From Mesostigma viride (taxonomy: Eukaryota; Streptophyta; Mesostigmatophyceae; Mesostigmatales; Mesostigmataceae), in contig RPFO01000667.1 in NCBI GenBank assembly GCA_009746045.1, positions 3,525,273 to 3,589,272 on the forward strand: a stretch of 64,000 nucleotides of DNA, read 5' to 3'. The position numbers were made by a program, and so were the translations under genes. Positions 19,929-31,112 of this stretch are shown one piece after another (positions within the stretch are counted from its first letter, which is position 1; every line of letters starts with the position of its first letter). The notes below the pieces were generated by a model. The model was not told where the DNA came from, did no database searches, and was given only the letters and a program-made list of their open reading frames with translations.

Positions 19929-21384
19929 TCATGTCATCATGAGCTGCCGCAGCAGCTTGTACTGAGGCCCCGACAGCATCGCTGGCTTGGTCAAGGCATC
20001 GGCAATATTCTCGCTCTCGGGGATCCACCGCCGCTCATCCAACACCGTGGCGGACTCGGCCAACACAAGGTAATCTAGTTTGGTGGTGGAGGCGAGCGGG
20101 TTATTCAGAAACTCAATTATTGACTTGCTAGCTGGGCACAGCCGCATGCGGAGCGACAGCGCCACGCGGGCCTTATCCGCAATCCATTGCAAAAGATGCT
20201 GCACATAACACGCATGGTCGACAGCGGAAATGAACGCGCGACACTCCGCGCGATTGCTGTCTACCACTACCCGCTGACGGATGCGGCTATACCAGTCGAC
20301 AATAGTGGGCTGCCCAGTGGGGCTATCGAGAAAAAAGATGGCCGCCTCCCGCGCGCGCAGCTGCGTGATGGTACGCGACTCCAGGTTCGCGTCAGAGTAA
20401 ATGGTCATTGCCACCGGGCGGGTGATATCAACCCCCCACACGCGCAGGCCCGGTGACGCCAAGACTTGCGTCCGAAGATGCTGCGCTCCCATGCCCGCAA
20501 GCACGGCGTCGGGCGCACGCGCGTAGATGGACAGGTCGGGTCGCACCGTGCCCGCGAGCCACCCCAGCTGGCCGCGCAATTGCGGTCCCGCGGACGCATC
20601 CAGCCGCTCAGGCAGCGATTGCGCGAGCTTGTCGGCGTATTCCTGCTTGGCCGCCATGTCAATGCACCAGCCAACCGGTGTGCGGTGCAAAGTGTAGGTT
20701 AGGCCACAGAAAGGGACGGGGCCGGTGTCGGGGTCCAGCCACAACGTGCGGCTAGTGGGCAAAAGCTTGGCCACAGCGGTTATGAACTGCCGGACCCACG
20801 CCCGGGGTCCAATAAGCCGCCAGTCATCCCCATGCCATTGCATGAACGCGGGCTCGTGTTCCGGTTGGGTGTGTGGATGTGAAAGAGGTTGCTATCGATG
20901 CGGGAAAACACCGCCCCCATGCTAGCAAAGATGCGTTCAGCCGTCTTGCGAAAGATGATGGGGCTAGACTGCAGGCCCTCAACACCAAGGAGAAGCCGCA
21001 AGTACACACACCGCAGCTCCCCCTGCCACACCAAAGGGACCTTGACCACATACACCGTGCCACGCCACACTTTCTCGGCCACTGCCGGGTCGCTATGGAG
21101 AAAGGCCCGCTGAAAATCTGAGCAGGCCATGGCATAGTCCAAACCCCGATCCAACAGCCCCAAGAACACCGATGTTAACACCCGGCTAGTGGTCTGCGAC
21201 AGCCCGGGCGTAAACAATTCCTCCTCCGACAACTCAGACGAGCCCCTAAACTCCGTGACACAGGGCCGTACATGAAATGTGACAGGGTCAGTGGGGAGGA
21301 CCTGCTTATACTTGAGCACAAACTTCAAGTTCAGCTTTACCGCCCCTTGCGGCACCTCCATCAACTCCCCATACACCCCATACA
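19929..21384 (-). CDS. Element A RT-RNase H part
   Basis: Copia-type reverse transcriptase: CSDFQRAFLHSD (motif A Asp), GVEGLQSSPIIFR (motif B region), and a catalytic box WHGDD in place of the usual YVDD. It is followed by RNase H (DANLESRT, NRAECRAF, then NIADALTKP, the copia-style C-terminal signature). Element B lies directly upstream in coding terms. The product would copy the element RNA into DNA inside virus-like particles. The region is in broken form. Confidence 0.85.
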
Positions 21385-21389
21385 TCGCC

Positions 21390-21734
21390 AGTTAAAGCCC
21401 GACCGGCTCAGCTATGGCGGTCGGTCACGTTGAGCTTGGGATAAGGTGAACACAGAGAACTGCTGTCGGAGCTGGCCCACCACTGGTTTATGTCTTAGCC
21501 AGCAAACCCTATCCGGTTAGCCGTAACCGTGGGACAAGCTAGCTGTCCGTACCGACCCGGATAAGGCCCCTGACTGGGGCCTAGGTGGCGCCGGCCCTAG
21601 GCGCCGCCCTTAGACCGGTCGACCGCATCGGACCGCCGGATTATAGCCGGCGGCTTAGCGGACGCTAGCGGAAGGCGTGCGGACGGACATGGGGAACTTA
21701 GAGCCAGATCCTAGGGCTCTAAAGTTACTCAACT
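21390..21734 (-). repeat. 3' LTR of element B
   Basis: 345 bp. It contains strong internal palindromes such as GGGGCCTAGGTGGCGCC and TAGCCGGCGG. A purine-rich tract (CAAAAGAGTATG on the minus strand) adjoins it. Confidence 0.92.
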
Positions 21735-22111
21735 CCGACATACTCTTTTGTTCTTTGATTAATTATCAAAATAATTACATCAAATGCAGACCATACAAAA
21801 CCCTCTAAGGTAGGGAACTCAAGGGGGCCTCAAGGCCGTCAAAATCACCACGGTATCGACCCGCGCCCTTGTGATCACACATGAATAGTGATGTAATAAG
21901 TAGCGAGAAAAAAACAACTATGCCACCAGACAAAAGGTGACCCATTTATTAGGACCAGTGACCCGCCGACGGGCCCAAGGCACCGTCCAACGTGGCTAGG
22001 GTATGGTCAGGACAAGCAAAAAAACTACCACCATGATATTCGTGAATGCTAGCAACACAGGGTGAGTTATGGCTGTATTCATAAAGCGCCCGAGCCGTAA
22101 CCCTGTGTGGC
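21735..22111 (-). other. Element B 3' untranslated region
   Basis: No gene. AT-rich stretch and polypurine tract next to the LTR. Confidence 0.6.
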
Positions 22112-24430
22112 TCACGGGTGTTGCATCGTCATGCGCTTGCGCAACACTGCGTACTGCGGGGCAGCCTCCCGCGCCTCCTTGGTGAGTGCATCCGCGGGAT
22201 TGAGTTCATCCGCGATGTGCTGGAGACGCGTGACGCAGGAGGCCGCCTCAGCGAGTACGAGGTAATCAACGTCCTGTGACCGCGCATAGGGATTGTCAAG
22301 GAAGGCCAAACAACTTTGTGAGTCAGTGTGCACCGTGCTAGTCCAGTGAAGAGTGAACCCACACGAGCCAAATACCCAACCCAGCAAGTACCGCAGCCAC
22401 ATGCCATGTGAGATAGCTGAAACAATGCCCCGGCATTCAGCCGTGTTGGGGCTAGTGGCAATGCGGCTGTGCAAGCGCGAGTACCAATCTAACAACATGC
22501 CAGGCTGTCCCTCATTGCTAATAAAGAACAGTGCCCCCATGCGGGCCCGCACTTGGCTGACTGTGCGCGTCTCTAGATTAGCATCCGTCACTATCTCGAG
22601 GTGCACCGGCTGTGAGCAATCGAGCCCACGAAGCACAATGCCGGGCGTCATGGCCAGCTGCCGCCGAACATGAATGGACCCTAGTCCTTCCAGCACATCA
22701 TCGGGCAGGCGAGCGAGCACCGCCAAATCAGGTGCCACCGTGTCCGCCAACCACCCGAGCTTGCCCTTAACCGAGGGCCCATGGGTTGCCAACAGCGGGG
22801 ACGGGAGGTCGGCCAGCAGGTCAACCACATAGTTGCGGCTATCCTGCATGTGCATGACCCATTCGCCAGAACGCGAATCCCGCTGCAACGTAGACTGCAC
22901 GCCGCAAAACACCACGGGTTTACCCTCCTCATGATCCACCGCCCTGCCCAGGGGAAACTTAGCCGCCACTGCAGCAAGAAACTGGGTAGCAAAGGTGCGA
23001 GGTGCCACCAGCTTGAAGTCATCGCCATGCCACACGAAGAGGGCTGGCTCGCCAGGGACGCCGGTGGGGACCACAAAGAAGTTAGGATCCGCGCGATGGT
23101 ACGTGGCCCCTAAGCTCTGCAAGACCTCCTCCGCGGAAATGCGGAAGATGATGGGAGAGCTCTGCAGCCCCTCCACCCCTGTCAACAGCTCGATATACTC
23201 GCTGCCAATGGTGCCATCCTGCCAGACCACCGGGACCTTCACCACGTAGCGGGTGCCTTGCCATGTTTGCTGCGCGACCCCAGCGTCGCTGTGGAGGAAT
23301 GCCCGCTGAAAGTCACCGCACCACATCCCGTAGTCCTTGCCCGCGTTCCGCTTGCCCAAGTAGATGACCGTCAGTAGCCGATGCGAAACATGGTTGAGCC
23401 CAGGGGTATAAAGATCCTTGGCGTCCAGCGGGGAGGACCCCTTCGTCTCCGTGACCACGGGCCTTACCCGGAACACCACCGAAGAGTTGGTCTCGTCCGG
23501 CTTGTAGGTGAGCACGAACTTCAACCGCAACCGCGTGGCCCCGGCTGGCACACTCTCCAATCCTCGGTAGACCTCGCGCTCTCGCCACTGCTCCTTGGCT
23601 CGAATGAACGCGTCGCGCCACAAAGCAAACTTGAGAGGATCTTGACAGTCCAGGACAAGTTGCTCCCACGTCACAGGGCTATCCGCCGCCAGTGAGTGTG
23701 AGTGGAGGCCGAAGCTGCGCGGGTGCCAATCCTGAGGCTGAATGATGGACTGGACGAGCGGCGGTGTGGAAAACGCCGCCATCGGTAAGCGCCGCACGAC
23801 GCCGGGCTGCCCGACCACCACCCCCAATGGAGCGTGGTACTCGCGAAGCGGGATGCTGCCCACCCCCGCGACTGACAGCAAGTCAGCGGACACTGAGAAC
23901 CCCGGGTATGATACGAAAGGTTCGCCCAGCAAGGCCACATCCTCGTAGCCATCCACGACGTGAAACGGCGTGTCAATGCCCAACACCGGCAGCACCACCA
24001 TCCCGGTAACTTGATATGCCGAAGTGCCTGCAAAGTCGGTCACCGATTTGTACGGCGACTCTAGCACTGGATACAGGGTGGCTGCCCGACGAGAGATAAT
24101 AGACACGGATGCTTGCGTGTCCACAGCCACCAGCTGCCACGGTCTACACGTAGGAAACAAGGCTGACTTAACCGGCCTGACCCCCTGTGAGAGAGTTTTG
24201 ACCTGAGCCACCCCTGATGCAGCTTTCGCTTTAAGCGCCTGAGCACGCCACAAGGCCGTGACCGTTGAAGCCAGGTCCCTAGGTGGGCGAGGCGCATGGG
24301 CAGGACCCTGACCCTCCGGCGAGGCCACGCTAGGCGGGCCTCCCACATTATCCGTGGCTAGCACAGGAGGTGAGTCACTACGTGCACTAGGTCCCGTCAA
24401 ACCCACCCCATCCTCATCCCACCCATCCAC
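22112..24430 (-). CDS. Element B protease-like, RT and RNase H part
   Basis: The N-terminal third holds a retropepsin-like segment with VAVDTQASVSI (active-site D-T-x-A-S, about 24.10-24.14 kb) and a downstream LLGEPFVSYPGFSV strand. RT follows: CGDFQRAFLHSD at about 23.3 kb, SSPIIFR, and the catalytic box WHGDD at about 23.02 kb instead of YVDD. RNase H shows VTDANLETRT, NTAECRG, HTDSQS and DYLVLAEA (D-E-D-D), then PADALTKE. Protease between integrase and RT is not the standard copia order. The segment is long and open (772 codons). Confidence 0.88.
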   Translation of the reverse strand: MDGWDEDGVGLTGPSARSDSPPVLATDNVGGPPSVASPEGQGPAHAPRPPRDLASTVTALWRAQALKAKAASGVAQVKTLSQGVRPVKSALFPTCRPWQLVAVDTQASVSIISRRAATLYPVLESPYKSVTDFAGTSAYQVTGMVVLPVLGIDTPFHVVDGYEDVALLGEPFVSYPGFSVSADLLSVAGVGSIPLREYHAPLGVVVGQPGVVRRLPMAAFSTPPLVQSIIQPQDWHPRSFGLHSHSLAADSPVTWEQLVLDCQDPLKFALWRDAFIRAKEQWREREVYRGLESVPAGATRLRLKFVLTYKPDETNSSVVFRVRPVVTETKGSSPLDAKDLYTPGLNHVSHRLLTVIYLGKRNAGKDYGMWCGDFQRAFLHSDAGVAQQTWQGTRYVVKVPVVWQDGTIGSEYIELLTGVEGLQSSPIIFRISAEEVLQSLGATYHRADPNFFVVPTGVPGEPALFVWHGDDFKLVAPRTFATQFLAAVAAKFPLGRAVDHEEGKPVVFCGVQSTLQRDSRSGEWVMHMQDSRNYVVDLLADLPSPLLATHGPSVKGKLGWLADTVAPDLAVLARLPDDVLEGLGSIHVRRQLAMTPGIVLRGLDCSQPVHLEIVTDANLETRTVSQVRARMGALFFISNEGQPGMLLDWYSRLHSRIATSPNTAECRGIVSAISHGMWLRYLLGWVFGSCGFTLHWTSTVHTDSQSCLAFLDNPYARSQDVDYLVLAEAASCVTRLQHIADELNPADALTKEAREAAPQYAVLRKRMTMQHP

Positions 24431-24431
24431 G

Positions 24432-25900
24432 GGGTCATATTGGGGCCCAGGGGAGGGGGGGGTGTAGCTGTGTCTGCCCCTGGGAGCGACCCGTGGGGTA
24501 CCACCTCAGATGCTACGACAGGCGCATTATCCTTCACTACCCACCCCAGTGCCCTGTTGGCTGCCAGCTCACTCTCCATGCTATCCCCTTGCTTATAGCC
24601 TGCCACCGATGCCCATGGTACCCTATACACCCGATCATTCCACTCTATGTCTATGACCCGCAGCGGCCAGTCTAACTTTGTGATGGCCCCAGGCCCCTGC
24701 ATGGTGCCCCGTTTGCCGCTGGGCGAGCTCTCCTTGTGGAACATGACCAACTGCCCGACCTCAAAAGCGCTAGACAAATCAGGCAGCGTGGCATCCTTGA
24801 GCCGCAGCTTGGCGGCGGTATCCTGTAGATGCTGTTGGTATGCCTCTACTACCTCGGGTGAGTAGGTGCCCGCTGACAGCCCCCGAGGCGTGACTAGCCC
24901 AAAGCCCTTGACATCAAGCACGTGCCTATGGTTGCACACATGCATGAGCTCCTTGCACCACGCCGTCTTGACCGCGTAGGATTTGCCATGTGGGTTATCC
25001 TGTCGCTTGGCTGCCACAGTCTTGACATAGCTTACAGTGCGATCTATCATGCCCATATTGCCGTGATCCTCACGCCCCACGATGACCACGGCCTCCATCC
25101 CCGGCAAACCTTGCACACAGCGGAACTGCTGGTCTAGCATGAGCTCCACTACGGGATGAAAGAAAGCCAGGCTGATCTTGATAGCCCTGTGCAGGTCAGC
25201 CTCAAACATGTGGGCAGCGGCTCAATGTAGGTGGCCTTGCTGAACCTATCCTTGACTATGAAATAGGTGTCCCCCCCTTCCATGTGCATGACATCCCCCA
25301 CAAGGTACCCTCGCTCCAAGGGTGGAGTCTTGGCATGCCGCCTACGCGACTTCTTCCTGATCTTGATGCAGGCAGGACACTGAGCACGCACATTCTTCAG
25401 CTCGTTGTATAAAGGTGCCCCCAACATGTGTGCCCCCTCTACCTCGGCTTGGGCCTCATGCCCGTATGCACGGTGCATCTGGTATGCTAACAGTTTCAGG
25501 GTGACAGCCTGAGGTGCAGTGGCATTGTCAGGATTCTCAACAGGTGGGGTGACTACTGGGGTAGTGACATTGGCTAACTGGGCAGCTTCAGAGGCTGCAC
25601 GAAAGGCCGCCCGTGTGAGCACCTTGCCAATGTGAAGATCCACACTAGGGTGGTGTGTACCGAGAACATCTGCCCGCCCAGCATTCTCTTGCACTGTCAC
25701 AACATTCCTCATAGGCCCAACCGCCCCAGTATCTAGCTGGGGTGCTGCAGTAGTGCTTGGTCGCTCGGCGTTGTACACACCCGACCTAGAAGACACCACA
25801 TTGCTTAGGTCACGCATTGTAGACCCGTGCTCAGGAAGCACGTGATCCTGGCGCGACAGAGCCAGAGCAGCATCAACGGATTGCGTGAGCACATCACGGA
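24432..25900 (-). CDS. Element B GAG-pre-integrase and integrase part
   Basis: The zinc-binding pre-integrase motif (H...H...CPACIKIRKK, about 25.36-25.48 kb) leads into an integrase core (GDVMHMEGGD; later EDHGNMGMIDRTVSYVK, equivalent to the glutamate helix) and a C-terminal domain with VGQLVMFHKE and a tryptophan-rich beta segment (about 24.6-24.75 kb). It lies before the protease-like domain in transcription order. Present in broken form. Confidence 0.75.
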
Positions 25901-27178
25901 ATGAGACAGAGGATGCAGTCACGTTGCTTTTAGGAACGACGTCAGGCTCTACGACGGCCCGGTTCAGCGTGACGCATTGAGCAAAAGAAGGGGTATCGAG
26001 CGTGCTCTCACCTGACTTTCGTGCTGCCCGTCGCTCTGCCCACTCCTCGCGTGTGCCGTGGACGACGATGCGCTTGGCCTTGCACGCCTCCACGCTGTGA
26101 CCACGCAGAACGTCGTGGCACTTGCGGCAAAGGTTGTCCTCGAGCTCCAGGTCCGGGCGAACTCGGCAGTCATCCCGGACATGGCGACGTCCGAAGCAGC
26201 GCTCACAGCGTTGCTTGCGGTCAGTAGACGCCCCCTGCTGCCGCTTGGCCGGGGGATTATCACCCTGCTTGGCGTCGCCACCATGCCCGCGCTTGCGCCC
26301 TCGCTGGCCCCCGTTGTTGCCGTGGCCGACGACCTTTTTCAGGATGGCCGTAAGCTCCGACCGCGTAATTGGAGCCTCTGCGCCTGAAGAAGAAGACGCG
26401 CCGGCATCCACCTTGCGCAGGGATGGCAGAGCAGCCGAGGCAGCCGGCTTGGACTGCGCACTCTTGAAGCATGAGATCAAATACAGCATGCCCTCGTCGA
26501 AACTGACGGCACTCTTCTTTTTGAGTTCCGTCGCTATGGTCAGATGCACATCCGACGACAGGTCGCATTTCTTGAGAAATCGATTGCACAGGAAAATGGG
26601 CTTGAGAGTATCTAGCAGCTTGTGCTTGTGCACGAAGACCTGGAAATCACGTGCAGCCCCGGGCAAATTTGCCTTATTAACTGCATAGCCCTCGAAGTCG
26701 TTGAAGGCTTGCTCGTCGGCCTCTTCCTTAGACCGCGACAAGTGGGCATCTAGACCGTTGTAAAAAACTTCCCAGGTTTGTTTGTTGTCGTCCGCAATGC
26801 GAACTAGATTGGCAATGTTTGGGTGCTTTGTTGTACTGCAGAATACTGCACGGAACTTGCCAATCAGCTCCGAATCTTTGTCTGCGCGTCCATCGCGCAG
26901 ACGCTTGAGAGCAGCTAGAAAATCTGCTGCGTCGTCCGCCGTATAGTCGGCAGGTAGATCGCGGGCACCTCCGTTTGCTTGAGAGGGCCGCGATTCAGTG
27001 CATCGTCAGCAGCAAGCATCAGATGCTTGAACTGCTTGGCCAGTTCAGGTTGCGCCACGAGGGTTTGCATCAACCTCGTGGCCTCGTCCGCACTAAAGCG
27101 TGGCAGGACGGACCCTGCGGCCTCGCCACTTGGCGTATCTGTGTGTTCGCCCGTGCGGCTCCGTGTACCGGAAGCCAT
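25901..27178 (-). CDS. Element B gag part
   Basis: Starts MASGTRSRTGE just inside the 5' LTR. A helical capsid-like region is followed by a basic stretch and a double knuckle: C-x2-C-x4-H-x4-C (CERCFGRRHVRDDC) and then CRKC...H-x4-C (about 26.06-26.21 kb). The same double knuckle occurs in element A. Present in broken form. Confidence 0.75.
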
Positions 27179-27197
27179 CGGGATTTTTATGAATACA

Positions 27198-27542
27198 AGT
27201 TAAAGCCCGACCGGCTCAGCTATGGCGGTCGGTCACGTTGAGCTTGGGATAAGGTGAACACAGAGAACTGCTGTCGGAGCTGGCCCACCACTGGTTTATG
27301 TCTTAGCCAGCAAACCCTATCCGGTTAGCCGTAACCGTGGGACAAGCTAGCTGTCCGTACCGACCCGGATAAGGCCCCTGACTGGGGCCTAGGTGGCGCC
27401 GGCCCTAGGCGCCGCCCTTAGACCGGTCGACCGCATCGGACCGCCGGATTATAGCCGGCGGCTTAGCGGACGCTAGCGGAAGGCGTGCGGACGGACATGG
27501 GGAACTTAGAGCCAGATCCTAGGGCTCTAAAGTTACTCAACT
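27198..27542 (-). repeat. 5' LTR of element B
   Basis: Identical by eye to 21390-21734. The first internal bases on the minus strand read TGTATTCA, as in element A. Confidence 0.92.
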
Positions 27543-27547
27543 TCGCC

Positions 27548-29839
27548 CACTCCAGCTGCGCGCGCAAGAAAGCCGCGCGCCACTTATGGAACTTGACAGG
27601 GTCACGGCAGTCCTCCTTAAACTGCGGATAACTAACAGGAGATTTAGTGGCGATGCTCCAGGGAAAAATGCCAAGACTGCTGGGGTGACACTTCTGCGGC
27701 TGCGTGACATCGGCTACCAGCGGCTCTGCCGTATATTCCGCCCCGCGAATGGCCCCTACTGCAGTGGCATAATCCTCAGGGTGATTAATAGCCTCGGGGG
27801 GACCCCGGCCCGTGAGGGCTGCAAGCGCTACGTGATATTGGTACAAGCATATGCTCCCCACCCCCTCGAGGGTCACCAAGCCGGCTGACACAGAAAACCC
27901 GGGGAGGGAAACAAAAGGGTTACCTATGAGGGTGATCCCCTTGTAACCCTCTAGCACTTGCACAGGGACATCTACCCCTAGGATGGGCATGAGCACCTGC
28001 CCAGCCACCTTATAGGCCCGCTGCCCGTCAAACCCCGCAACCTCCTTCCAGCTACTGGGCAGCAAAGGGTAATAGGCCTCGGCCGCCGCCGGGCTCGTGA
28101 TAGACACGCCTGCCATGGTATCTATGGCCGCAATATGCCTAGAGGGAACATCATGAGCTTCAGTCACAACGGTGGGGCACTTATCTGGCATGACGCGGCT
28201 GACTTGTGCCGCACCCCCCGCTGCCGCCGCCTTGAGCTTGTCCGCCTTGAGCAGCTGCCGGAGGACGTGGGCCAGCTGGGAGCCCACGCCCGCGCCTGAC
28301 GATGTGTCCGGCGCCGCCACGGTGGGCGCTGCTGGGGTCGCGGGGAGGGGCTGAGGTAGCGCCCCCGCGTCGACCCCGGGGACTTGCTCCGGCGCGGCGC
28401 CTGCAGGGGGGTGGGCAACAAGCGCATCATGCACAGCCACCCCAAGTGGGGTGGGTAGGACAGGTTCCAGCCGGGCCCGCTTGGCCGGCCGGCTATCCAC
28501 ATCCCAACCGAGCTGGCGGCTGTGCTCCTTGGCCGCCTGGACCTGGGCATCGGACGCCTTGTACCGATACACCTTATCCCACGGGATGAGATAGTCCCTA
28601 TGCTCCCAGTGCACGTACTTCACCCGCCTATGCACCCAGTCCAAATCCACCACCATGCCTGGCCCTTGCATCTGCCCCCGCTTGCCAAAGGAATTCTCCT
28701 TGTGAAACAAGACCAACTCCCCCAGCTCCCACTCCTGCGACAAGTCAGGCTGGGTGCGGTCTAACTGCCGCCTAACCTCAGCGGTGGTAGCGAGGTGGGC
28801 CTCCCAATGGTCTGCCACGTCCGGAGGGTAAATGCCCGACTGCAGCCCCCGCGCGGTAATAAGACCTAGTCCCTGGGGCAGCTTGAAAAGCACCTGGCTG
28901 TTGTACTTGTCCATGAGCAAGCGGCACCACAGGCTGCGCGCGTTGTGCATAAGGCTGCCCCGCGGGCTTGAATCCTAACCCGCTGGCCTGCTGCTTGGCT
29001 GCCATGCCCTTTACGCTGCTGATGTGCCTATCAATCAGCCCCAAGTTGCCATATGGTCCTGCCGCCCAGCAATAACCACCATCTCACAGCCCTCCCGCCC
29101 CACAATGCAATCAAGTTGTTGGTCCAACATGACCTCAGAAATGGGAAAGAAGTGAGACATGGCAATGCGCAGCCCCCGCCACAAGGACTCCTCTACCATG
29201 CTTGGCAGGGGCTCGATGGCTAGGAACTTGGTATAGCGATCCATCAATCAAGACCAAATAATAGTCCCCCTCCTCCAAATGCATGACATCCCCCACTAAC
29301 CTCCCCCGGTACGGGGAAGGAGTCTTAGCATGCCAGCGCCTACGCTTCTTCCTGACACTTGCGCATGCGTGGCACTCCTCTAACTCCGCCTGAGCGACCT
29401 TCAACCCCGGCGCCCCCATAAGCCGAGTCGCCCAGTCTAGCGTTTGCCCCGCCACATGACCCACCGCAAGGTGAATCTGGTGAGCAAGCATCCGCAATCC
29501 TATGGCCGTGGGGGTGTTGCCATCCCCTTCTATGCTAGGCACCTGCCCCGCCAAGCTCTCTGCATGTGCATTCCTGTCGGCAATGTGCTCTAGTGAGGCC
29601 TTACTGAGGCGGCGACCCAACTCCACGTCTACGTGAGGGGCTACCTCGGCATCTGCCGGCACTATCTCACCTGAAGGGGTGAGCTCCGGAAGGGCGTGTT
29701 CAGGCTCTATTGCGACCACGCTGGGCACGCACTCCTGATCAGCTGCAGCACTTGCACTTCCATTCTGAACCACGGACGTGGGAACATTAGGACTACAAGG
29801 CACAGCATCCTCACGCCTAGCCGACTCACCGCGACACAC
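27548..29839 (-). CDS. Element A integrase and retropepsin-like part
   Basis: GAG-pre-integrase with CHACASVRKKRRRWHAKTP (about 29.34 kb), integrase core (GDVMHLEEGDYYLV) and a C-terminal domain LGELVLFHKENSFGKRG (about 28.7 kb), then a linker and an aspartic-protease-like box AAIDTMAGVSI (about 28.1 kb) with LIGNPFVSLPGFSV. This gives integrase upstream of the protease-like domain, as in element B. Present in broken form. Confidence 0.75.
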
Positions 29840-29854
29840 ATCACCTCTATGACG

Positions 29855-31076
29855 TCACTTGGGCATGGCTGGCCGTGGGGCGCGGCATGTGTTGGGGTCG
29901 TGTCCAGGAAGCCGAACCGCCCAGCAGCGCCGGCACACTCGAGTCGCCTTGCCGAGGTCCAGCCGCAGCGTGCAGTTGGCCTCGGTGTGCCCCACGCCGG
30001 TGCACCGCTCGCAGACGACCTTCTCCTTGGGGACGCCACCCTGCTGCTGTTGCTGCCTGCCAGTGCCGCCCTCCTGTCGAGGCTGCTTGCCCTGACCGCC
30101 TCCCGGCCCGCGTTTGCTGGACGCGTTCTGGTTGTGCCGACCACCGCGAGCTCGGCGTTTGCCACCCAACATTCGCACCACGTTGTCGGCCACCGTCGTG
30201 GACAGCTGGGTAACAAGAGTGGTCAAGTCCGACAGAGAAGCTGCTGGCGGGGTCGAGGCAGGCACAGGGTTTACCTGAGCAACTGTCGGCAGCTTGTTGT
30301 AACGCCTGGGGCCGCCCCGGTCCTTGAACATCTCTCGGAGGTGCGCCATGGCTGCGTTGAACCGTTTCTGGTCGTCCGGGGTGCCAACTACCACGGAAGA
30401 AGCTAGCGCAATTTTCATGCCGAGACCGGCCTTGACATTGGCACGGCTCTCTGGCGTCAGCCCCAGCGCATCCAGAACTGCGCTGAGTAAATATTCGCTA
30501 CTCATGTGCTTCAAGACACCCTTGCTCCGGACCTGGGCCGCGAATCGGGCCATGTCCGAGCTGAGGTAATTGGGGTCAAGCGACAGGTTGCGCACCAGCG
30601 CCTGCCCCTCCTTTTCCTCGTCAGGAAAGCTTGAGGTGTCGAGCACCTCTTGCAGGGCCTTCACTGTGTCGGGCCAGGTCCACGCCTCTTTGCTGGCGTT
30701 GATAATGACCCCGCGCACGTCCGCATTACCCGTAGACTCGTTGCATACCTCTGACCGGCGCAGCTTGGTGAGGAAAACTGCGTCGGACAGTTCGTTGTAG
30801 TCCTGCCGGAGCTCGCCCAGGCTGTTAATAAACTCCTCCACGGCGGACGGCGTCAGAATTTCTGTCAGCTTACTTGGCAGCTCTTCTTTCTTGAAAACTT
30901 TCCGGGCAGTTGGTGCTGACTGCTGCCCCGGAGCTGTGCTGACCGAGCCCCCAGCTGGCTCAGTCGCCACGGTCACTGGCTGCGCCACTCCCATCCGCCG
31001 GAGTTGATGCTTGCCGGTTCCCTGGTCCTGGGTTGCAGCTGGCGTTCGCTCCGCGCCACGCGCCATGAGCCCAGAA
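29855..31076 (-). CDS. Element A gag part
   Basis: Long open gag frame. It has a helical capsid-like region (about residues 80-260), a Gly/Arg/Gln-rich basic stretch, and a double zinc knuckle CERCTGVGHTEANC plus CRRC...GHDPNTC (about 29.89-30.02 kb). Gag forms the particle and binds the RNA. Confidence 0.8.
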
Positions 31077-31112
31077 AAATGGTCAACGGTAATGTTGACT
31101 GTTGTGAATACA

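Larger units (their letters stand above)
21390..27542 (-). mobile_element. LTR retrotransposon B, nested in A (same lineage)
   Basis: 6,153 bp, minus strand, inserted in the RT-proximal part of A with TCGCC duplications (21385-21389, 27543-27547). Its 345-bp LTRs (21390-21734, 27198-27542) start AGTTAAAG and end CTCAACT and appear identical by eye, so this insertion is younger than A and very recent. Parts: gag with zinc knuckles, integrase, retropepsin-like domain, RT with a GDD box, RNase H. The order matches A. Coding lies in about four reading segments, so it is broken at about three places or partly uses frameshifting; which cannot be told here. Confidence 0.92.
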
